A stretch of DNA of 64,000 nt, from contig NC_087065.1 of NCBI RefSeq assembly GCF_963678635.1, positions 40,363,430-40,427,429 on the forward strand, written 5' to 3'. A program made the position numbers and the translations under genes. Of the stretch, positions 58,720 to 64,000 are shown one piece after another (within the stretch, counting starts at the first letter, position 1; each line of letters opens with the position of its first letter). The notes beneath the pieces are model-generated. The model saw only the letters and a program-made list of their open reading frames with translations, had not been told where the DNA came from and did not search any database. Origin of the DNA: Symsagittifera roscoffensis (lineage: Eukaryota; Xenacoelomorpha; Acoela; Convolutidae).

Positions 58720-61165
58720 TAAACTCCTAGCTTCTCATTTTCTGAAAAATGAATTAGATGTTAATTAAATTCAACTCAAGTTATACCAGGAAAATTGTCT
58801 AAAAACCAGTTTCAGTCTCTTCCCGAGCGGCAACCAAGAAGGGTAGCAGATCTTCCCAACTTCCCAATAGCCATCCGATTTCTCGGTTGTGCATCCGTAA
58901 CGATTGTAGCTGCACACTCGTTACATTTAGGATTGCTCTTCAGCTAATATCTTCGACTATAATGTCTGTCGTCTCTTTTGTTAACCGCACATCTGAGTTA
59001 TATCAGCGAAAATTGTTCTTCTTTTTACTAGCGAAAATCGTTCTGCTATTTTTTGCATTTTTTTAGTGTTCACAAATATTAAAACTTTTACGTGTCGCGA
59101 ACGCCTGAAGCGAAATTTTAAAAATTAATTTGTCACTCCAAATTGACCTCTTCCAATTCGTTAAATTGAAAGATTAACACTGTTAACTCGTCGAAATTGC
59201 CAAATTTCCCCCTCGGCTGCTACCAAAAAAATTTCGATGTTGCCACGCATTTTGACTTTTCTAGTCGAATGTCACTTTCTCCCAGGTTAGCCCAGTCAAT
59301 GTTTTCCTTGAACCTCGTGAAAATCATTAAAATGGTACAGTGTCATCGAACAGAATTTACAAAATGCATGAAAAGAGCTTTTATCTACATCATATTGACT
59401 CACCTCAAGCTACAAATGGCATCATACTACATCGCTATTGCCTCCTAACATTTTCAATAATTTGCACCTCGAGGATATGACTTAAGATAAAACATTTTTT
59501 CTGACTTTCAGGGCCAATATCTCGATTTAAATTTCTTCTCCTAGGTTTAAGAAGTGTTGAGATGAAGGACAGTTTTGACAAAATTATCCTACTGTGCTTC
59601 CTCCCTTCAGAAGTTTTAGTTGTTATCGGTCCTGCTCACTAAAAATGAGAAACTCAGTGGTTAAAAGGAACAATGAAATAATCTCATTCTTCAAGAGATA
59701 ACTCAAGTCTTTCATATCACCACAAAGTAGCAGTCATCTTAGTTGATTAAAGACATTCATGGAGGCTGGAATAATCTGATAATTTTTCCAATCAAGTCTC
59801 TCTAAACAAATAGTAAGTGTCTTTACAAACACTAACTAAAAACACTATGCAAATTTACAAATGCAGCAATTTTTTAAGTCAAAAATAACTAAAAATTTTT
59901 TTTTCATTCAGTTTCAGTTTCAAGTTTAGTTGCTTGGTTTCTGATTTGAGTTTTTTCGCACAAAAACAATTCTGAGTTTTAATTCTCCTCTTCTTAAAAA
60001 CTCCTTAGTTTATTTGTTTTTTTTTTTGGTTTTCGTCGTTTAGAAGTTCTAGGGCTTCTAAATTTTTCTAATCTTTCTCCTTTTTGCATCTTGTCATTCG
60101 GCTCTCTTTTCACTTATCCATCTCCTCTTCCTGTGACATCGACTACTCACTCTCGGTTTCGATGTCTTGCAACACATCAGTGGCCATTCTGACGCTGTTG
60201 GAGGCAGTCCTCCAACACCTCTGCTCTTCTACCTTTTGCTTGCAACATGGTTGAGGTTCTCCACTAGTTTCTCTGTTGCTGCAGAAGATATTGTGGTGGC
60301 ACAACGTCATATTTCTCTCCAGATCTTCCTTCAATATCTCTTCCTTTTCTCTCTCATCACAATCATCCGTTCTTGGCTTTTATCTTCACTGCGGTAGTCC
60401 TTGCATTCCGATGCGTTACAAAACTCGTTTGAAACCTTCCGATCCTATGTCCATCTGATACGAACTGTAAGCTCTGCTGTGCTTCGACATATGCTTCTTC
60501 GCATACTCGTACACACATGCAGTCATTTGGGCTCTGAACCACGACATCAGTCGTCTTCTGGCCCATATTTTTTTCACTTCCATCGCAATATTCAAGATTT
60601 TGCATATTGTCTCAAAAAAATCTAAATCTTTTAAACCATTCAGTTCATCAAACTGTTCTTTGGTCGGTGCTTCTTGTCGATTGTTCACCTTAACATGAGC
60701 TTTCAGCCATTGAATCGCCATCATAACTCCAACCATCACTATCGTTATGGGCTGTGATGAGTCTGCTAAACCCATGGAGAGCAGCTCTCCAGAGTCCCAG
60801 ATCAGTACCAGATTAATTCGCCCGGGATACCACCATGCCTGTAGCAAACAATGGCACGGGAATTCATCATCATGTTGCAGCTCAGTTCTGACGTACGGTA
60901 TTGCTATTAGAGCATAAATCTTCAGAGTAGTCCGCATTTCTTCTTCAAAGTGACGTAGTACTACTGCTCTCCACCGGTAAGCTCACCAATTGATCCACCG
61001 CTTCCGCGTGCATTTCGGAGGAGACTAACGTTGCATCCGCATTTTGCTTGATCGTTGTGCCCTGTATCTTTTCTTCCAGGTAACATTCCATGGCACCTTC
61101 ATTTTTTAGAGCGATCATCTTGTACTCCATCATTTCCATAGATCCACCGGCGGGTTTTATTAATC
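58720..61165 (-). mobile_element. Diverged, internally deleted relative of the giant LTR retrotransposon
   Basis: On the same strand as the giant element, this copy keeps part of an LTR (about 58720-59272, ending TAGTCGAATGTCAC), the 3' region (59273-60115) and pieces of the ORF B C-terminus (60116-61145). A large internal deletion joins the segment with PYVRTELQ directly to DEFPCHCLLQ, skipping about 600 residues found in the intact copy. The sequence is clearly diverged, not a recent duplicate. The outer LTR edge and the upstream partner LTR were not found. Confidence 0.85.
60116..61139 (-). pseudogene. Remnant of ORF B C-terminus
   Basis: Three open pieces (60945-61139, 60416-60937, 60143-60334), separated by frameshifts, match the end of ORF B. 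The middle one preserves INLVLIWDSGELLSMG, PITIVMVGVMMAIQWLKAHV and YEYAKKHMSKHSRAYSSY. The last preserves the Cys-rich tail (HNIFCSNRETSGEPQPCCKQ). The region after the deletion point matches the giant element's protein best around WDSGELLSMG. Confidence 0.8.
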
Positions 61166-61742
61166 GAGACGAACATTCATCCCTACATTCAGATTCGATT
61201 CTTCACTGCAAAAAAGAATGAAGCAATTAAACAAGTTGCCTATGTCAACTATACTTTGAACGAATTCAAAGGACTGTCCCAAATTTTGGGAGACTTTATG
61301 TTTGTTGATAATTTTAAGCCTCAGTAATGCTTTGTGATGTTTTGTATGTTTGTTAATTGAAAAATTGTTGGCTCAAAACTGGGAACATTTACAGCTGGGA
61401 TATCTGAGCAAAAGTCAGACAAAACATAAAAATTTTATCAAAATTGACATAAAAACTATCCAATTATCAATAAATTTTCCAGTATTTGCTTAAAAAATTA
61501 CAGAAAAATTTATTTTAAATACTGCTTTTATCAAAAGTTTAGTAAAATTTGTCTTATTTGAACAAAATTACAAACAAAATGTATAGTTCATTCAGAATCA
61601 TTTTTTTCGAATTTCTGAATTTCATTGGTTGTTTTCAATTGCGTTAATTTGAGGTTTTGGTTGGCTACATGAATTTACTTAAAACTAATCAGTCTCTAAA
61701 AAAGGGAAAAACATTTTGTGTTGACTACAAAATTGATTAAAA
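61166..61742. other. Unassigned AT-rich sequence
   Basis: I see no gene or repeat here. Homology to the LTR element ends at about 61165. Confidence 0.3.
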
Positions 61743-62239
61743 ATGGTACAACAATTCGAGTTTTTTCAAGTTTCTTTGTTAATTTCAGTAAGAAATATGT
61801 TTGTATCAAAAACGTTTTTAATGTCTGAAATGAACATTTATCAGTTTTTAAGGTTAAACTACTACAAAAAACAAAAAAGTGGTAGACAGATGACGTTGAT
61901 GGAGATTTTACTAGTTTTAACTTGTATAGAAACACAGAAAGTTCAATAATTCTGTTAAGAAGATCGAGAGGAGATTTCAGAAAAGAAGATTACTGCCAGA
62001 TTTATCAGCAATGTTTTTATTTAGAAGAGCTAACTCAAACTGAGTGGTTAATCAGTAAGAAACAAAAGAATGGAAGAGTCTATGAAACAAATATTGAAGA
62101 TAAGGAACATCATTTCGATTACTGTTTTGAGTTTGATATAAATACAAAATCTAGATTTGTCCGAATATCTTTAATCGATTCTCCAAATTTAAAAAACTTC
62201 GGGTTTTTTAAATTACAATATATCAGAAAAAAACAATAA
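61743..62239 (+). CDS. Two overlapping ORFs, possibly one frameshifted gene; unrecognised
   Basis: ORFs 61743-61949 and 61922-62239 overlap by 28 bases in different frames. The second (106 codons) is well composed and charged (RRSRGDFRKEDYCQIYQQCF, KNGRVYETNIEDKEHHFDY) and ends KLQYIRKKQ. I recognise no family. Its start may come from splicing or a frameshift. The function is unknown. Confidence 0.3.
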
Positions 62240-62941
62240 AAAGGTATATTTTGGTAATTTCTCTTTTCACTGGGTAGAAATAGAACAAATCGAAAATATT
62301 TTGATTGAAATTTCAAATTTGAATTGAGCATCGAAAAAACAATATAAACCAGACAAGAAATCTCATTTATCTTACTTTGGTGTCAATTGTATATGTTAGT
62401 TATGTCAGAACAATTTAGTTAAATTGATTGAATGGGAAATTTCACAAACATAGTTTGGTTTGATCTACAAAGTATTTTAAAATCTGTGAATATTTCATTC
62501 TGATTAGTTATTACCACAAATTTTACCTGTGAAGAAATCCTTTATATCTACAAACGCTATCAAAATTGTTCCAAAAATCCATGAGAAGTAGAACTCAGTT
62601 TTGATTGGTTGACATAAAATTTATTGAAAATTCCATGACTATTGAAAGTCGATTCTGATTGGTTGTTATCAGAAAAAATAAAGTTTCCTTATAATTAATC
62701 CTCGATTCTGATTGGTTGATAGCTAAACTTTTAAAAACTCCATGGTTAAATTGGATGAATTTTAATTCAGCTAGACTAAATAGCAAAACCATTCTGATTT
62801 TCTTTCACCTGAAAAATAAATGGTTAAAAAATTTGCTTTGTTTATTTTTTTTTTATTCATTTTATGAGGCTTTCAACTTTTCTTTTTTTAAAAAATTTGG
62901 GAAATTCTAAATATCCCGTTTTTTCTTTTTCTCTTATTGAG
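62240..62941. other. AT-rich stretch with repeated TTGATTGGTTG motifs
   Basis: No gene is supported. TTGATTGGTTG or CTGATTGGTTG occurs near 62601, 62655 and 62708, with a variant CTGATTAGTTA near 62497. On the minus strand these are CCAATCA, i.e. CCAAT-box cores. The last two blocks share flanking sequence, suggesting a decayed tandem repeat. Confidence 0.3.
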
Positions 62942-63175
62942 ATGCCGCCATTGAATAGAAACGAAGGAATTGCATTTCTTGAATGTGGCAGAGAATACCC
63001 TCGCTTACACGCATCAGGACATCGAAAGCACTGTGGCGTTTTAAAGTGTTCCAATTGTAACTTTTATAGATATAGCAGCGAGGAACTTACTAATCATATC
63101 AAGAAGAAGCATTGTCAACATAATGTTAAAAATTATGTGCTCAGCAGTCTCACAACACACTCCAAGAGAAGGTAA
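62942..63175 (+). CDS. Small C2H2 zinc-finger ORF
   Basis: From the ATG at 62942 the frame encodes MPPLNRNEGIAFLECG, then LKCSNCNFYRYSSEELTNHI with KKKHC, a C-x2-C-x12-H-x4-H finger, and a second possible Cys/His group earlier (C-x15-H-x3-C). The frame could be extended to 62864, but that N-terminus is a low-complexity Phe/Leu run. It ends in KRR at a stop that is also a GGTAAAAT splice-donor-like site, so it may be the first exon of a longer gene. DNA binding is inferred from the finger. Confidence 0.45.
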   Translation: MPPLNRNEGIAFLECGREYPRLHASGHRKHCGVLKCSNCNFYRYSSEELTNHIKKKHCQHNVKNYVLSSLTTHSKRR

Positions 63176-64000
63176 AATTGATATATTTTTAATAAAAACT
63201 TAGGAGAAAATACTTTGAATAATTATTTTTTACTGAATCTGAAAAGTCTATACACTAAATTTGAAAAACTTCTTGTAAAAATTTTACAGTTTTCTTATCA
63301 CTATTCTTGTTCTGTCATATTCAAAGGTTCTGATTGATGAAAAAACCAGCAACAACCGAGTTCAAATTGTCTTGAAACTTTCATTGGAAATCGATCCGAA
63401 AATCTTTAATCTACAGTAAGAACTCCATTGGTTGCCAGCTTGCGGGGATTTTGTTGCAATAAATTGGTAGTAAAGTGAATCACATACGCTACTGATGGTT
63501 AAGTATTTGTTGAAATACTATAAAAAACTGGATATTTATAAAACATCGATCAAAGGAAAGGTTTTACCTAATGACCATTTTAAAGTTTTCCTTGCATAGT
63601 GCTTGTAAAAGTAATGATAGAGTAGTGCGTAGCAGATATTGGGCATTGTTTTTCAAAGAATTATGGTTTTTTTTTGCTTTTTTCTACGATTCCGAAAAGA
63701 AATTGTTAATTGAACTGGAAAATATGTTTTGCTAACATTTAAAAAATTCAAGATAATAATACATATCATTCTCAAACAAAAATTTACTTCAAAATAGAAA
63801 TTCAGAGTTGAAACAGCAACATACTTTTATAGGTCGAGAAAATAAGTTGAAGTTTTTTTAAAAAGGATTTATGATACTAATTCTACTTCGGATTAATGAA
63901 CGCTCGTTGAAATGATACATTTTTCCCTCTAAAACTCAATTTTCAAATAAAATTTTGCTCAATTTGATTAGGTTGGAAGATAGTAGATGAAGCAGAAACT
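63176..64000. other. Unassigned right end
   Basis: AT-rich, with no ORF or repeat that I can support. Confidence 0.3.

Overview
The window is eukaryotic, from an invertebrate animal that I cannot name. It is AT-rich, has short intron-separated exons with GT/AG borders, and carries many kinds of metazoan transposable element. No bacterial gene organisation is present. Nearly everything is mobile or repetitive; the only clear host gene is one multi-exon gene on the minus strand (about 13.0-22.7 kb), with a possible small zinc-finger gene near the right end.

Layout. 1-8.8 kb: three copies of a ~3-kb tandem unit, with a hAT-like MITE in copies 1 and 3 and only a 10-bp scar in copy 2. 8.8-13.0 kb: a foldback element, a ~600-bp direct duplication, ~180-bp diverged tandem repeats and tRNA-derived SINE remnants. 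13.0-22.7 kb (minus): a secreted host protein in at least 11 small exons; its introns hold a MITE, SINEs and a dead non-LTR retrotransposon. 22.8-50.25 kb: a plus-strand PHD finger / reverse transcriptase / nuclease-like element, broken by frameshifts and split in two by a 24.6-kb LTR retrotransposon. 50.6-53.2 kb (minus): a truncated non-LTR element with a PHD-finger ORF1 and an APE-type endonuclease. 54.8-58.3 kb: a Penelope-like (GIY-YIG) 3' end, followed by a second direct copy of its tail and an inverted partial copy. 58.7-61.2 kb (minus): an internally deleted, diverged relative of the giant LTR element. 61.2-64 kb: sparse, with an unrecognised frameshifted ORF and a C2H2 zinc-finger ORF.

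The main discovery candidate is the 24,604-bp LTR retrotransposon at 23684-48287, read on the minus strand. Its 919-bp LTRs differ at about six positions and begin and end with matching TGT...ACA termini. It lies between 3-bp ACT repeats, and removing it restores the reading frame of the host element. It has two uninterrupted ORFs. The first, 3205 codons, is a Ty3/gypsy Gag-Pol (coiled coil, Gag, two zinc knuckles, protease, RT, RNase H, integrase) that continues through a long acidic tail into a C-terminal macro domain resembling the TARG1/OARD1 type. The second, 2981 codons, sits where an env would be. It carries a complete SGNH/GDSL esterase motif set, a second degenerate SGNH-like region, and about 1,900 further residues I cannot assign. 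The 3-kb leader holds about 14 copies of a CCCCTCCGGATT motif, and the LTR holds a hairpin whose stem changes in a compensatory way in the diverged relative. Near-identical LTRs and two intact 9-kb ORFs imply recent mobility.
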